Assembly (NCBI GenBank): GCA_963921425.1
Contig: OY992839.1
Span: 7,853,409 to 7,917,408, forward strand
Source of the DNA: Dryas octopetala
Lineage: Eukaryota > Streptophyta > Magnoliopsida > Rosales > Rosaceae
Length of the DNA: 64,000 bases
Direction: 5' to 3'
This document shows positions 10,731-24,123 of the stretch, piece by piece; the stretch's first letter is position 1; the number at the start of each line of letters is the position of its first letter. The notes under the pieces were generated by a model, which did no database searches, was not told where the DNA came from, and was given only the letters and a program-made list of their open reading frames with translations. The translations under genes and the position numbers were made by a program.

Positions 10731-13700
10731 ATGGAGGACGAAGACGAAGTTCTCTCGGCCTCCGATGTCTCCGTTGCCTCCGATTCCAGCGAGGAGGAAT
10801 ACACGGCCGACCAAGAAGAATTAGAACAAGCAGAAGATGACCTTGAAGACGACCACCTCCAAAACGACGACGTAGAAGAGAATAATAATAATAATAGTAA
10901 ACAATCCACGGACCGTCCTCATCCTCAGCCGTCTGGGGATGACCGGAAATCAAAGAATGTCGATGCTCTCGTCAGGTGCCTCTGAGTTTTGCCTATAATT
11001 TTTTTTTGGTTGAAGAATTTTTGCTTAGCAATTTTAAATTTCTACAGCTGCAGCTCACCTAGGGTTTCGCGTTTTATGTGGTGTGAAATTGGATTTATGT
11101 GTGCTTTTATCATTCATTTCTTTTATTTATTGTTTTCTTGTTTGGTTGGTGAGAAAATAGTGGAAAATAAAAGAAACACAAGTGGTTTGAATCATAGGGT
11201 TCAGATTGGTTTGGTTTCCAGGAAATGATATTGCTTGACTAAGCTGTTGGTGCCATTATTATTGGCGTCCGAGCTATCAAACAATGGAAAACTCTGCGTG
11301 GATTCATTTTGGGTTTTTCATTGTGCTGCCACTTATGTAAAGGGGAATGTCTCTACTCAGTTCTAGTTGTAATTTTTGGTATTGGGTTTTTGTTCATTCA
11401 TTTTTTGTTTAATTTCAACTGAAATTTGTGGTAATGATTTTATATCAGAGGTAATCTTGTTGTGAAAAGACAGTCCCTGCTTCCACGAGTTCTCTCAGTG
11501 ACGGAAGGAGCAACGGTTTGTAGAAAACCCTTTAAACCACCATGCTCTAATGGCTATAATGATGGAAATGACCAGCTCGCTCGTCGTCTCTCAGCACGTA
11601 GAAGGTTTGTTCCGTGGGGCTCATCAAGTGCAGTATTGGTTCCTACTATTAATAGGTTTTTGAGTATACCAAATGATGCTGAGAAAGATGTAGTGGAAGA
11701 GAGTGTGACTCTTCCACCAGGAATTGATCCTTTGGTTTTGTGGCAAGCTGAAGAATTCGAGGATGGGGATGTTAATATGACGCAGATTGTAGTGGACCCA
11801 CTTCTTGTCCGTTTCCTTCGACCACATCAAAGGTTTTTCTCAGGATATTAAAACTGTTTCTGTTTGTTTTCCTTTTGGTAAAAATTTAATAATGGTGTAC
11901 TCACAAATGGCTCTATCATTTATTATAAGTATAAACATAACTTTTTATCAAATATTACTTTGTATATTCCTTCTAAAGTTCTATTGCCATTTGAATTTTG
12001 AATGCCAAAATATCATAACATGTTGGTTACGTGGCAGATGCATCCATCATAATTAAGAAAATTTCTAATTTGCATTAATGTTTTCATATGGTTGGCATTG
12101 CTTAAAATTGATGAGATGAAGTTTTGATGCAGAGAAGGAGTTCAGTTTATGTTTGAATGTGTTTCAGGATTAAATAGTGCTGCAAATATATATGGATGCA
12201 TTCTGGCAGATGATATGGGGTAAACTCTCTCTCTCTCTCTCTCTCTCTCCCTATTTATGTATATATATATATTATATCTGCAGTTTTTTCTTTTATGTTA
12301 TTATGTCTGGGGATCATTTATTCAGGTTTGTTCTTAATCTTATTGTTTTTGTAGTTTGGGAAAGACATTGCAGTCAATCACATTACTTTATACCCTTCTT
12401 TTTCAAGGGTTTGATGGAAAACCGATGGTTAAAAAGGCCATTATAGTCACGCCCACAAGTCTTGTGAGCAATTGGGAGGCTGAAATAAATAAATGGGTTG
12501 GAGAAAGAGTTCGTCTCATTGCTCTTTGTGAAAGTACCAGAGATGATGTTATTTCTGGAATTGACCGGTTCACAAGTCCTCGTAGCCCTTTACAGGTAAA
12601 TTTGTGTAACTAGTCTAACATTTATCCTTGAACAATGCTCTTACAATCAATACACCTCAGGTACTAATTGTTTCATATGAGACATTCCGGATGCATTCAA
12701 CAAAATTTAGCCAAAGTGAATCCTGTGACCTTCTCATATGTGATGAAGCTCACAGGCTAAAGAATGATCAGACAATGACGAATCGGGTATGATGTATACA
12801 AGTTCTGCCTGTTCTCATGTTTGTTTTTTAAAAACCTATATGCCATTTTGTTCCCCTGATACTATTCATGTATATTCTGTCAGGCATTGGCTGCTCTTTC
12901 ATGCAAGCGGCGCGTTTTATTGTCAGGAACTCCAATGCAGGTGGGATGCAATGATGCATGATGCTTCATGGTTCCAAGTTTTTGTTTCTTATTTCTCTCG
13001 ATTTATTCCTTTGCAGAATGACCTAGAAGAGTTCTTTGCCATGGTCAACTTTACTAATCCGGGAATCTTAGTTGATGCTGCACATTTTCGCCGCTACTAT
13101 GAAGTGAGTTGATGACTTTACATTTTATATATACCCTTTATGGCCTTTAAGAATGAATCTACATCATCAAGTTTATTTGATTTCTTTGATATTGGTTTCT
13201 TGTTTTTCTTTTCCTTTTTGTCCTTCTCCTAAAGCTAGCTAGGAATTTATTATCATAAGTTGGGGTTCTTTCTAGTAATTTTGTTTTTGCATCATATAGT
13301 AAATTATTTAGTGATGCAATGCGTGGTAATATTCTTTGAATTGTATGTGTTGGAGGAATATCCCTTTTTCATATGATTGAAATATTCCAAATATTAACGT
13401 TGTATTAATCATTTTTCTTCTTTTCTCACTGTTGACATGTATTTTTTTTCTGAATATGAATTGTTACATATATGTTTTGTGAAGGCGCCTATTATTTGTG
13501 GAAGAGAACCTAATGCCTCTGAAGAAGAGAGGAAGCTAGGTTTTGAGCGCTCTGCAGAACTAAGTGCAAAAGTTAATCAGGTTACATTTTCTTGTTGACA
13601 TGACAATTCTAGACATTACTTTTGTTCAGTCTATGCTTTAAGAGAGTTGTATCAGCATCTTTCACTAATTTTGGGAGTTTTAATTCTAGACATTACCTTT

Positions 13701-15283
13701 GTCCAGTCTTTGCTTCAAGGGAGTTGTATCAGCATCTTTATGGTTAATTAAAATATGAAATCAGCGTTTTTTTGTTACTAATAATTAACATAATTTTGCA
13801 GTTTATATTGCGGAGGACTAATGCACTATTATCAAATCACCTGCCACCAAAGGTATGACACTTATCTCGGACTATGCCAAAAGGTTACATATGTGTGTGC
13901 GTATACTTACATAATTAATAGTTATGTGGTTAGGTATGGTAGATGAATATTTACACTTTTTGGGAAATCAATTATAGTAGAATTATTAATTTGAAAAGAA
14001 AAATCTTCTGTTAGAACTATCTACTCTGCATATTTCATTAGCAATGTGAAACTTTAGATTTTTACTATAATGGATATCAGGTAGATAGACTTGTTCCTAG
14101 TTGCACCTTGCCTCTAACATAGACAGCCAAATGTATTGGCTCAGACAGGCTTGCATATAAATTGCCTATTTTTATTTCAAATATTTGTTACAAGAAAGAA
14201 ATTCTGAGTTTCTATGTTTTTCCCCCTTGCAGATAATTGAAGTTGTTTGTTGCAAGTTGACTCCTCTCCAATTAAACTTATATAACCATTTTATACATTC
14301 AAAAAATGTGGGTTCCCATTCCTATTGAGCTGTCAAGTAATTTCTGAAAGGTGCAGAACTTTTGGAGTTAATGAAAAGACTGTCTGACAGGACATGGTTT
14401 TATGTTGTTTTCCTCAACCATAGGTTAAACGAGCAATCTCTGAAGATGTGAAGCAATCAAAGATTTTGGCTTATATAACAGCTCTTAAGAAGCTATGCAA
14501 TCATCCAAAGGTATGGCACAGACACACTGACACATATATAGGCATGCAGACATAATTTAATCGGCATGTTTTTCTGTTTTTATTATCTTTGGACCTATTC
14601 TGAGGAAACATGGTAACATCATACAAATTTTGGTATTGGTTGCTAATAGCCCTTTCCTTTTCTTGTAAAGATACCTTTATTATCTCTTCCTATAAGCCTC
14701 CACATACAGAATCGATATAGTTCCTTTTTCAAATAGAAAAAGCAAGTCCACATCTGATAAACTTCAAGTGGGCTTTGGAATCTCAGTGGATATAGGCTTT
14801 CAAGAGTTTTGCATTTTTCAAATTTTCTGTTTAGTATCATCATGATTAATTTTTTAAGTTAGCTCTTCTTCTAACTTCCCATTTATTTATTTTAAGTTTT
14901 AGTTTGGGTTGCTTACATCCTCTTGAAATATGTTCATCTTGTAGCTCATCTATGATACTATAAAAAGTGGAAGTCCAGGAACTTCGGGTTTTGAGAACTG
15001 TATTCGCTTTTTCCCTCCGGAGATGTTCTCTGGAAGGTATGCATTTTTGTAAATTTCCCCCCAGTATAATATTCCAACATCGACAGCTATACAACATGTT
15101 TCTTATGTTGTTAGATCTGGATCATGGACTGGCGGGGATGGGGCTTGGGTTGAACTGTCTGGAAAAATGCATGTTTTAGCTCGGTTACTGGCCCATTTAC
15201 GTCAAAGGACTGATGACCGTATTGTCCTTGTCTCAAACTATACACAGGTAATGTTATACAATGATTGTATACTATATATATGT

Positions 15284-15314
<31 letters not shown>

Positions 15315-18300
15315 AAGATATATATATATATATATATACAGGAAGGCTCCATTGTAGGATCCTACAAATAAAATTATTTGTAGGATACCTCATGAGGCCC
15401 ACTCCCATGTAGTTTTTCAACAATCCGAACCGTCTATTTTTTAGACCTCTATTCATAGATCTTTTTTGCAAAAAATTAGCCAAATCGGAAATCATTTGCC
15501 TATCTAACTTTGATCAAACAAATGAACGGTTTTATCGAAATTTTTGGTTCGTCTATTTGTTTGATCAAAGTTAGATAGGAAAATGATTTTTGATTTGGCT
15601 AATTTTTTGTAAGGATGATCTATGAATAGAGATTTAAAAAATAGGCGGTTCGGATTATTGAAAATATATGGGAGTGGGCCCCATGAGATATCCTACAAAT
15701 AATTTTATTTGTAGGATCCTGCAATGGAGCCTTTCTGTATATATATATACTTTGCCTTTATTTCTTTCTGGTCTGCAGGCAGTATACGGTTCTCAACAAT
15801 AAATCATTTGTGCCATCAGTCAGCATGATTTATGTACTGTTACAATACTATGTTATAGCTAATTAGGGACAAGTTTTTTTTGTTTCTTTTCATTTACGAC
15901 CTAATATCTCAATTTTGAATGATCTTGGTGAGTGTTTTTCTATACTCTCTTTAATTAAAGGTGTCTTGTTACATTCACTACGAGTTGATAGAAGATCTTG
16001 AAAACTGAACCCTTTGGCATTTCTTGTGCAAGTCATATTTTAGATAATTGGTTGGCGTCCCATCTCTCTCTCTTTTCAACCCAACTGTGATTAGTTGGAA
16101 GGCTAAGGTACATTATAAGTACAAGTACTTGGATTATCACTCATACAGGAGTAAATACCTGTGAATATATATATATTTTAAGATGAGGCCTATTGCTTGT
16201 TTGTCACCTCATTGGTGTATCATGTGCAAAGAGGTTGCTGAAAGTATTGATCACCTCTTCCTTCACTGTTCCATTACTTTGAGATTATGGCATAAGCTAT
16301 TTCAGGAGGCAAGGTTGAGTTGGGTGATTTATTATTCCTATGCATCTTTATTTAATATGACATATTGTGTTTTTGGTAGAGGAAAATAGGTCTAAGTTCT
16401 GTGCAATTGTATCATATTGACAATCTTTTGGGTTATTTGGTCGGAAAGAAATAGTAGGATTTTTTAGGGCAAATGGGGAGAGGAGTAGGATTTCTTGCTG
16501 GATAAAGTTAGATTTTCAGCATCTTTGTGGGCATCGATATCTTATGAATTTAAAGATATTAGAGTTGGATGTTAATTCTTAATGGTCATGTGTAGTTAGT
16601 TATATACTTATATTATAGTTGGATGTTAAAGGTTATGATTGTACCTTTGGTGGACTGCTTGTTCATTGCTGTTGTACTTATGTTTAGTTTGTGTTAATAA
16701 AATTCTTCTATTTCTTATAAAAAAAACGTAATACCTGAACTCAACATTGTTTTTGGGCCAAACCTGAACTCAATATTTAGTCATTCAGCTAAACATTCAT
16801 TGCCACAATTTTGGTGGAAGAAACTAGGTTTTAACTTATCTTTTTGTAAACTAATGTATTATTATGTAACAGACGCTGGACCTTTTTGCGCAATTATGTC
16901 GAGAAAGAAGATACCCGTATTTGAGGCTTGACGGAACCACATCTATTAGTAAAAGACAGAAGTTAGTAAACCAGTTTAATGACCCCTCAAAGGTATAAAG
17001 ATTTATGTTTATAACTATATTTGCAATATAGACACTTTTAATTTCTTTTTATGTTTCCTTAGTTCTATACTTCTATTGGGGCTTATTTATGAAACACAAG
17101 TCTAACTCAACTTCTTGCAGGATGAATTTGCATTTCTCTTAAGCAGCAAGGCTGGTGGTTGTGGTCTCAATTTGATAGGTGGAAATCGACTAGTCTTGTT
17201 TGATCCTGATTGGAATCCTGCCAATGATAAACAAGTAAGTGCTTAGGTTAAGCTCTACATGTACGACTGCGAAGGATCATAAAATACGCACATTCTTCTG
17301 TATAATATTTTCCTTGTTTGATTTTTTGTCTTATCCCATATGTAGGCTGCTGCAAGGGTTTGGAGGGATGGCCAAAAGAAGAGAGTATACGTATATAGAT
17401 TTTTGAGTACTGGAACAATTGAAGAAAAGGTTTTGATGTGGCAACAATCAAGTTATCATAATCACTGTCATTTGTTTCCTTCTGCATTTGTATGATTTAT
17501 GCAGTCAATTCTTTCAAGATTCCTAGTAAAAACACCATCCTTGTATTCGGTAGGTCTACCAGCGTCAGATGTCAAAAGAAGGTCTTCAAAAAGTTATTCA
17601 GCAGGAACAAACAGATAGCTCGATGGCACAGGTCTGGATTTGGAACTCTTTCTTGCTTTGTGGTTGGTTTTGCCTTTAAATGCATGTTATACAAAAGTTC
17701 TTTTGTTCTAGGGAAACTTTCTTTCAATTGAAGACCTACGCGATCTGTTCACATTTCATGAGAACGTGAGGTAATTTCTTCTAATCTTTTTTTTTTTGTA
17801 ATCCTTTTCTGGGTCATGTGCTTTACTGCATTATCATCATGTATATCTGCCATGTGAATGGGTTTGCTGATGTGAAACGGTTGTTGAATTTTAATATGTG
17901 GATTTAGTATTTCAAATGGTAGAATCAAGAGTGTATATGTTTCATACCTTGTTGATTGGTTGTTAACAATACATGGATTGAGTAGTAGGTTTCTCTTTTC
18001 ATTTACAGTTGCTAATCTTTTGTATGATTTTTATGAAAGTTCCAAAACTTCTACTGTAGATGCCTTTTATTCTCCCTTTTTCTTTCTAAATGTAGCTCTT
18101 ATCACACTATTGTTAAGTTGTGCCACTACATATCAGATGATACTGTATAATGATGCCTACTTATATTGCTCCTCTTCTATTTCTCTATTTTCCGGTCAGT
18201 GTGCCAAAGCATAAAAGAAATAGTGGTAAACTTTAGCCTTGTATCAGAAAATTAATAGGTTATGCATATCAGCTTTTATCCAGCATTGCAAACCTTTTCT

Positions 18301-20174
18301 CAAGAGGTAATAAGATATTGTAGTTTTTCAGTTATCAAAATAAATCAAGTAACTATTTCTTTTACACAATAATTATTAATTTGATTCTTTTTGTTTATGA
18401 AATGAAGGTTTGAATTAATCTTCTTACCCTGTTGAGTCCTTTGGAAATGCTGGTTAAATTGTTTCTTGACTGCCGCATTTCATTTTCGTGCTGTGAAAAT
18501 TCCCTTTTCCTGTTAATGGGTGTTATCTATATATGAAGGTCTGAAGTGCATGAGCAGATGAACTGCATCCGTTGCCAAAATTGCAATGACGCACCACAGA
18601 GAATAGCAGAGGGAGATGCAAACGAATCAACCAACAAAAGTGGTCAGTCTGACCAAGAAATCTCTGATATAGGTGGATTTGCAGAGATTGCGGGATGCTT
18701 ACATGAGTTAAAGAGCTCAGAGAAGCAGGTTGGCCACATCTGTTTATTAGACGTCATAGATGCTAATAGCCTTTTCATATATGTTTTGATAAACTTATAG
18801 AAACATTTTGTTTTTCAGGTAGGGGCACCTCTAGAAGAAGATTTAAGTAATTGGGGGCATCATTTCTTCCCGACTTCAGTACCTGATGCTATTCTCCAAG
18901 CTTCAGCTGGCGATGAGGTATAAGAAAGTTTTTTACAACCGTTCTAGTTTTTTTTTCTTTTTTCAATCATCTTTTTGGATAACGGCATGGCAATAATTTT
19001 GCCTTTAACTTGGCCACAAAGGTTTACCACCCCAGACAAGTTTTCAATTTCTTAGTATTGTTTGTATAGTGTTTTTCTTGAATTAGAAAATATGAAAAAT
19101 TGCAAAGAAAATAGAAAAATATAGGGAAGTATCTCTAAGACTCTGCCATTGAATCTACAGTGACCATTACATTAACTTCTAAGAACTAAACTAGGTTTTT
19201 GAACTTTTTTTCATTACTACATGTTTTCTTTCTGATTCTTGCTTAAGGATAAAAAAACTTTGACACAATGTATTTTAGGAGCCAAAATAAAAACACACAT
19301 GCATATCCGACACTGATGTTAAGTAAACCATGCCTATCAAACTTTACTTTTTACATGCTTTTGTAATAAAATTGTTTTTGAAAGGTTTTTTTCCTAAATT
19401 CAAAGAGCTTTCCCCCATCCATGTTTATGGCTTAACCAACATGAGAGTCTGATACAAGCATTCCCAAGAAATGAGGGAAAAAAAAACAGTACTGGATGGT
19501 TTAACAATACGAATGGGCGTTTAGTTTGGGAATGGATCCCAGCTCAACAAGTGAGAACTATCCAATGGAGGGTAAATTTTTTTCTTTGTTCCCCTTTTCT
19601 CTTCTCCATTTTGTTATTCTCATTAATTATTTCATGGAAGCAAATTACCACATTAGTTTGCCTTTTGCCTCTAGTTCCAGTTACTGCATTTAGCATTCAT
19701 ATACATATGACAAAAACAAGAAGCCATATCTACTTCTCTTTAACGCTTCATTTACTCATGTTACGTAACAGAATCATGATATCCTGATCATTAACCATTC
19801 AGGTCACATTTGTTTTTTCAAACCAAGTGGATGGGAAGCTTGTACCTATTGAATCAGCAGTAACCCCAAAGATTCAGGGAGAAGAAGGAAAAGAGAATCA
19901 CCTCAAATTAAAGCAAAACCTGACTCGGAAATCCATGCCATTGTCTTGGCAAAGAAAACCCCTAGAACCTGTCTTTTCGAGTGACAATTCTACCAGAAGC
20001 ACACTATCTGCCCCTTTCAGGCCCTCACCGAACACCTCTGTGAATTCAGTGAGAACTTCTTTGAAGGGTTCAGTGCATGTAGCATTGAAGCCTAAACTCT
20101 CTCTTGCAAATCGATTGCCCCAGAAAAGATCGTCTCCTGATACTGTCCAACATGATGATGATGATTTTGTGTAA
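10731..20174 (+). CDS. RAD54: RAD54 DNA repair translocase (SNF2 family, CHR25 type)
   Basis: Twenty-one exons: 10731-10975, 11449-11832, 12133-12219, 12355-12595, 12661-12786, 12884-12940, 13017-13103, 13485-13580, 13802-13852, 14233-14307, 14424-14510, 14945-15036, 15115-15247, 16873-16992, 17121-17234, 17346-17429, 17554-17631, 17712-17770, 18539-18728, 18819-18917, 19803-20174. All borders are GT-AG and the CDS is 2877 bp (958 aa; Arabidopsis RAD54 is about 910). An acidic N-terminus precedes the SNF2 ATPase: Walker A DDMGLGKT (near 240), DEAH box [12 protein letters not shown] (near 348), motif III LSGTPMQND, then the helicase C lobe with [22 protein letters not shown] and AARVWRDGQ. Known role: a nuclear dsDNA translocase that works with RAD51 in homologous recombination, removing RAD51 and driving branch migration. 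The Ser/Lys-rich C-terminal exon is variable. An E2F-type site lies upstream. Intron 13 hosts a MITE and a LINE fragment. Confidence 0.95.
12228..12250. repeat. (CT)n microsatellite in RAD54 intron 3
   Basis: A pure CT run starts just after the donor site and is followed by a short (TA)n run near 12261-12270. Confidence 0.8.
13604..13740. repeat. Tandem duplication of about 78 bp in RAD54 intron 8
   Basis: AATTCTAGACATTAC and the following sequence, through GAGTTGTATCAGCATCTTT, occur at 13604 and again at 13682 with a few substitutions. It is a local intronic duplication with no coding effect. Confidence 0.75.
15339..15737. mobile_element. Fold-back MITE (399 bp) in RAD54 intron 13
   Basis: Nearly the whole element is one inverted repeat. 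The left end is CAGGAAGGCTCCATTG and the right end, reverse-complemented, CAGAAAGGCTCCATTG. The arms run about 190 bp each with roughly 90 percent identity by eye, meeting near 15538. Each arm contains a nested small palindrome (CCTACAAATAAAATTATTTG). It sits inside a (TA)n tract, TATATATA abutting both ends, so the exact target duplication cannot be resolved. It has no coding capacity. Confidence 0.85.
16170..16727 (+). mobile_element. 5'-truncated LINE (L1-type) fragment in RAD54 intron 13
   Basis: A frame at 16183-16389 encodes a reverse-transcriptase zinc-binding domain: [18 protein letters not shown] followed by LRLWHKLF. Downstream frames keep traces such as a WxxRN-like segment. The 3' end reads TTCTTATAAAAAAAA, typical of plant L1 tails. 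Similar sequences lie on both sides (GTAAATACCTG near 16150, GTAATACCTGA after the A-run) and may be an imperfect target duplication. It is in the same orientation as RAD54, truncated and decayed. Confidence 0.8.
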
Positions 20175-22639
20175 GTTTTGTTTTGGCTTTCTTTAGTGGT
20201 TTTGTTATTTTCATTGTTGTCACCATTTTTGCAATAGTATGTAACAATAGTGGGTTAGATTAATGTAAGCATAAATATGTAACAATACAAATTTATGGCA
20301 AGTTGTGTATATGAAACATACATACCCTGCAAGATACATGATCACCAAATACATATATATTCAAATTTTATATGGTGTACTGCTAATGCGGGTTTGTAAC
20401 TCTAGTGATTAACCGTTTTTATCTCTACATTCAAGATTCTAAATTCGAATCCTAACAATATCGAATGGTGTACCGTAAGATTTGATGACAGCATTCTCTA
20501 ATTGGTAAAATTAAAATTCGTCCAAGAATTATAAATTTATAATATGGGTGGCATCCCTGAATCAATTGTAAGGCTCCATTGGTAATATTCATATAATTTC
20601 CAAATACTTATAAGAAAGGCATTATATCATTTCAAATAATTGAATGCTTAAGAGAGAAGACAGATTAAACCAATATCATGATATCAATGACATGCGAGAC
20701 AAAATTAAGGTCTTCCATTAATCCATTTGATGTAAGTCACGAACGTTTCTTTCACTTCACTGATATAGAAAGATCGGTAGACAGATGCATGTGCAGTTGC
20801 TGATGTTATTGATGTTCTTTCTTCTTTTCTTGCTCGGCTCCATATGGTTGATATTATGAAGCCAGCTTCATTGTAGAAGGGGATAGAGACTAGACTTGCA
20901 AATTGATCGGATTTCAATTCGAAATCCAATCCGAATCCGATACATTTACAGGTCTAATAGAGACTAGAGAGCAATATCCATCCTGTAAATTAATATCATG
21001 GCTTTTGCTTTTGCAAGTTGAAGTATAGACTGCATTGCCAGCCAATATCTTAATTGCACCCACAATTTATCGTTCTAGCCATTTATGAGTCCAGACAACC
21101 TTCATGGTCTTGAATAAGTGATTGGCCCATCAATCTGAAAGTGAGTTTTACGACTCCTCATATCATTTGATTGGATCCGGATCCTCTATCAATTTTCATA
21201 TACTTATTTTTATTTAACTTTCAATTATAAATCTATATTATAAATTTAAGGGTGTACGAGTATAAGATGAATGGGTTCATAATATTTTTAGGTATGTGGG
21301 ATCAATTATATTCTGGATTTGTATTATACGACTATGATTGAAGTAAGAGTATGCACGTTAGAGAATTCAATTCCCATTTGATTTTACTACATTTACTAAC
21401 TATATTGATCAGCTACATTTTTCATAGACCCGGAACTAATTGTGTAGATGAATTTCACTTCTATAAGAGATTTGGTTAGCACATGTAGCATCACTTTCAT
21501 TATTATATTTAACACTAATTAAGCAGCCTTACATTTCATTAAAATATATGAGAGACTAGACTAGGCTAGACTTTAGAGCAGAATATACTAGGCATCGATG
21601 GCATAAGTTTTGACATAGCGATGGAGCCACTTTCAACTACTTCTATACAACAAGCATGTTAGAAAAGGGAGGAGAGAGATTAATTAGTATAACATTATAT
21701 ATACATTTAGGGTAACGTTCAAAGCACCAAACATAATAGAGGTTTATATCCTTGATCTGACATTGTAAAATGAGCCTTGAAGATGGATTAAATTATGGTA
21801 GTTTTTAAGATAGGACAGAGGAAGCACTTAAAGTAGAGTGCAAAAGACAAGTTTTGTTAACAAGATGGGAGACCAAAAGGGAGACATTGCCCTTTGACCA
21901 AGTTCTTCTTCCTCTAACCCATGAGGCTAATGCAATGCCTTTCAGGTATCTGCAAAAGTTTGCCACAGTTGTCAATTGGGAATCAGCCACTTGTCAAAAA
22001 CCCATTAGGCCAAGTTGTAGAAATTTCAATGATCTAGATAGAGGGTATACCATGTGCAACCACTGTGAAGGTCAATAGTCCTAAGAGAGTGGAATAAAGA
22101 ATCTTTATTCTTCTTGTGCAGGTTGGAGTGAATCCAAAGTCCTAGATTGGGTTTGTTTCATGGATGGGTGTAGGAGTGGAAAAAACTTTATGTGTATATA
22201 CTATTTGATTAACAAGCAGACTGGCTAGCTGAAGTCTTCATGAACCTTGGGAGATCTCAAAGGACACATACCAATTATATGGAAAAGGATTCCCAAGCTT
22301 AAGATGGAGAGAGGCAATATGAGAGATAAACCATTACAAGAATAAATGTCAAAACTAATAGTAAATCTCAAGAAAAGTGATGGGATCTAATCTGTCGAGA
22401 AAACTATCCTTTTAACACAATAATTCTCTATAATGGACATCTATGAACTTCCAAGTTTAGGACATTATTATGATTTATGAGAGTCACCCTCAATGTAATA
22501 AAATGATTTGAATCAACTACTTTTTAAGTTTTTATTGAAATATTATCCTTATAAAAAAATAGTCAATTTAAAGTCATGAGTGTGGGAAGAAGTGTTTGGT
22601 AAAAAAGCTATAAGCCCGGCCCTACATCCTAAAACGAAT

Positions 22640-22800
22640 AACATTAGACGAATTATATTTTCTCCCCACATTAGTTACTCACACAATATAATGTGACTGA
22701 TGTGTGTACTTATTCATCAATTATTATGATCAATCATTGATTAATAATATCACATTATATAATCATCTAATGTGAGAGGAAAAAATGTGCTCTCTAGCGC
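22640..22800. mobile_element. Possible small inverted-repeat element remnant
   Basis: A left arm around CCACATTAG...CAATATAATGTGA and a right arm around TCACATTATATAATC...CTAATGTGAG form an imperfect inverted repeat. Borders and target duplication are not clear. Confidence 0.35.
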
Positions 22801-23485
22801 TACTAAATCTCAAACTGACAGCTATATATATATGCAGGTAAAACAATTTTTGTTTTCTTTTTATTTTTCCTACTTATGTTCTACCACCAATCAAACAGAG
22901 AGGGCCTGTACGTTGTAAATATCATATAGGATTGCGATCTCACCCATATCATGACATGTGACTGTCACACATGCCCCTTATTTGGACAGACAGAAAATTT
23001 AACCATCTTCCAAAAAGAAAAACAAAAAAATAACTTATAAAAGTGTCTGGCACATTTGACTAAAGTGCAATGGAAACCAAACTTTTTGCAATCAATTGTC
23101 ATCCACTCACGTCCTATTTGATAAGTGAATGTGGATTGGCCAACGCCACCCCCAGCAGAACAAATTAATATTAATAATTATTAGGTGTTACTGGCTGTAG
23201 AATATTATGTTATAGAGAAAGAGATCAAAATGTTTGTTTTTTTTTACATGCATTTTTAATTAAAAGGTGACAAATCTAATAAGTAACATGAGATGTCTAC
23301 CAGACATACGCATAAAACAAGCTCTCCCTAATATAAATGCAAACATCTCCATGTGGATTCTAACTTTGCAAGTAAATCAGCAAATTTAAAAGCTTTAGTA
23401 GGCATTGGTTTTGTGTGTCCATGGCATGCTTAAACATGTTTAACAATTAGCAGGAACAGCAACAAGCTAGGCCTTATTGTTTGCA

Positions 23486-23487
23486 CC

Positions 23488-23520
<33 letters not shown>
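23486..23520 (+). repeat. (CAC)n/(CTA)n trinucleotide tract, probable 5' UTR
   Basis: CACCACCACCAC followed by seven or so CTA units directly upstream of the small unknown gene. It could be read as His and Tyr runs in frame with the gene, but it is better seen as leader microsatellite. Confidence 0.7.
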
Positions 23521-23540
23521 TGAGCTTATTCCTCTTCTCT

Positions 23541-24123
23541 ATGGATCCTAGAATTTCCTTCTCCAATGACTTTGCAGACACTCAACAAGCCATCAAGCAT
23601 GAAGCTGCCATCTACAGAGAAGCACCTGTCTCGTCGGATTTCGAATTCTCCGTGAACAATTTTGGGATGATATCCGCGGATGAGATCATATTCCAGGGCA
23701 CATTGCTGCCCTTGAAGGACAATTGTGCCAACCAGCTAGGGAAGACTACTTTGAGAGATGAATTGCTTGTTGATGATGATTATGGTGATGTATTGCCAAG
23801 GCAACCAAAGAGTTTGAGCAGGTGGAAGGAGAGGTTGGGGTTCAAGAGGGCACAAATTGTTCCTAAGAAAGGTGATAGAAGTCATGGAGTTCTTGAAAGG
23901 ATAGTTGAAGAGAGGAGGCCTATGTTTGTTCATGAAGCTGTACTTATTAGCAAGGAAAGCCAGGTAAGATGAATTTTTTTTTTTTCTTTTTCTTCTTTTT
24001 TCTCTTTGATGTTTCTAAGTAAGATGGTAATTGAGAATTCTTAATTAAGTCTTATTAATGGTTTCTTGTTTGCAGGAATTTTTATTTGAAGGAGGGTTGA
24101 CTTGCAGAAATGATGGGATCTGA
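23541..24123 (+). CDS. Uncharacterised plant protein (probable At3g19200 counterpart)
   Basis: Two exons, 23541-23963 and 24076-24123, GT-AG, 471 bp (156 aa). I do not recognise a named domain. Visible features: an acidic N-terminus (MDPRISFSNDF), a segment FEFSVNNFGMISADEIIFQG followed by TLLPLK, and a basic stretch SLSRWKERLGFKRAQIVPKK. The FEFS...ADE..F.G.LLPL pattern recurs in several plant regulators (MAKR/BKI1-like and DUF1645-like proteins), and the basic stretch could bind membrane or a partner. Both points are inference. No signal peptide or membrane segment is visible, so it is likely cytosolic or nuclear. The ATG at 23541 was chosen over an in-frame ATG at 23481 because the latter would translate a CAC/CTA microsatellite. 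Its position between RAD54 and ATG2 is what suggests the Arabidopsis counterpart. Confidence 0.75.

Larger units (their letters stand above)
20175..23540. other. 3.4-kb intergenic region between RAD54 and the small unknown gene
   Basis: No supported gene. It holds AT-rich sequence and decayed repeat-like patches near 20380-20570 and 20890-20950. A possible inverted-repeat remnant is listed separately. The final 200 bp contain a TATA-like TAATATAAAT (about 23328) and a (CAC/CTA)n trinucleotide tract that is probably 5' UTR of the next gene. Confidence 0.4.

Noticed and set aside
11624-11830. Minus-strand frame within RAD54 exon 2
   Set aside because: Antisense shadow of coding sequence with clear SNF2-family continuity on the plus strand.
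21854-22078. Possible small gene in the RAD54 3' intergenic region
   Set aside because: 74 codons without signal peptide, domain or splice context. Kept as intergenic.
23481-23540. Upstream in-frame ATG adding MHHHHHYYYYYYY to the small unknown protein
   Set aside because: It translates a CAC/CTA microsatellite. The ATG at 23541 gives a plausible N-terminus.
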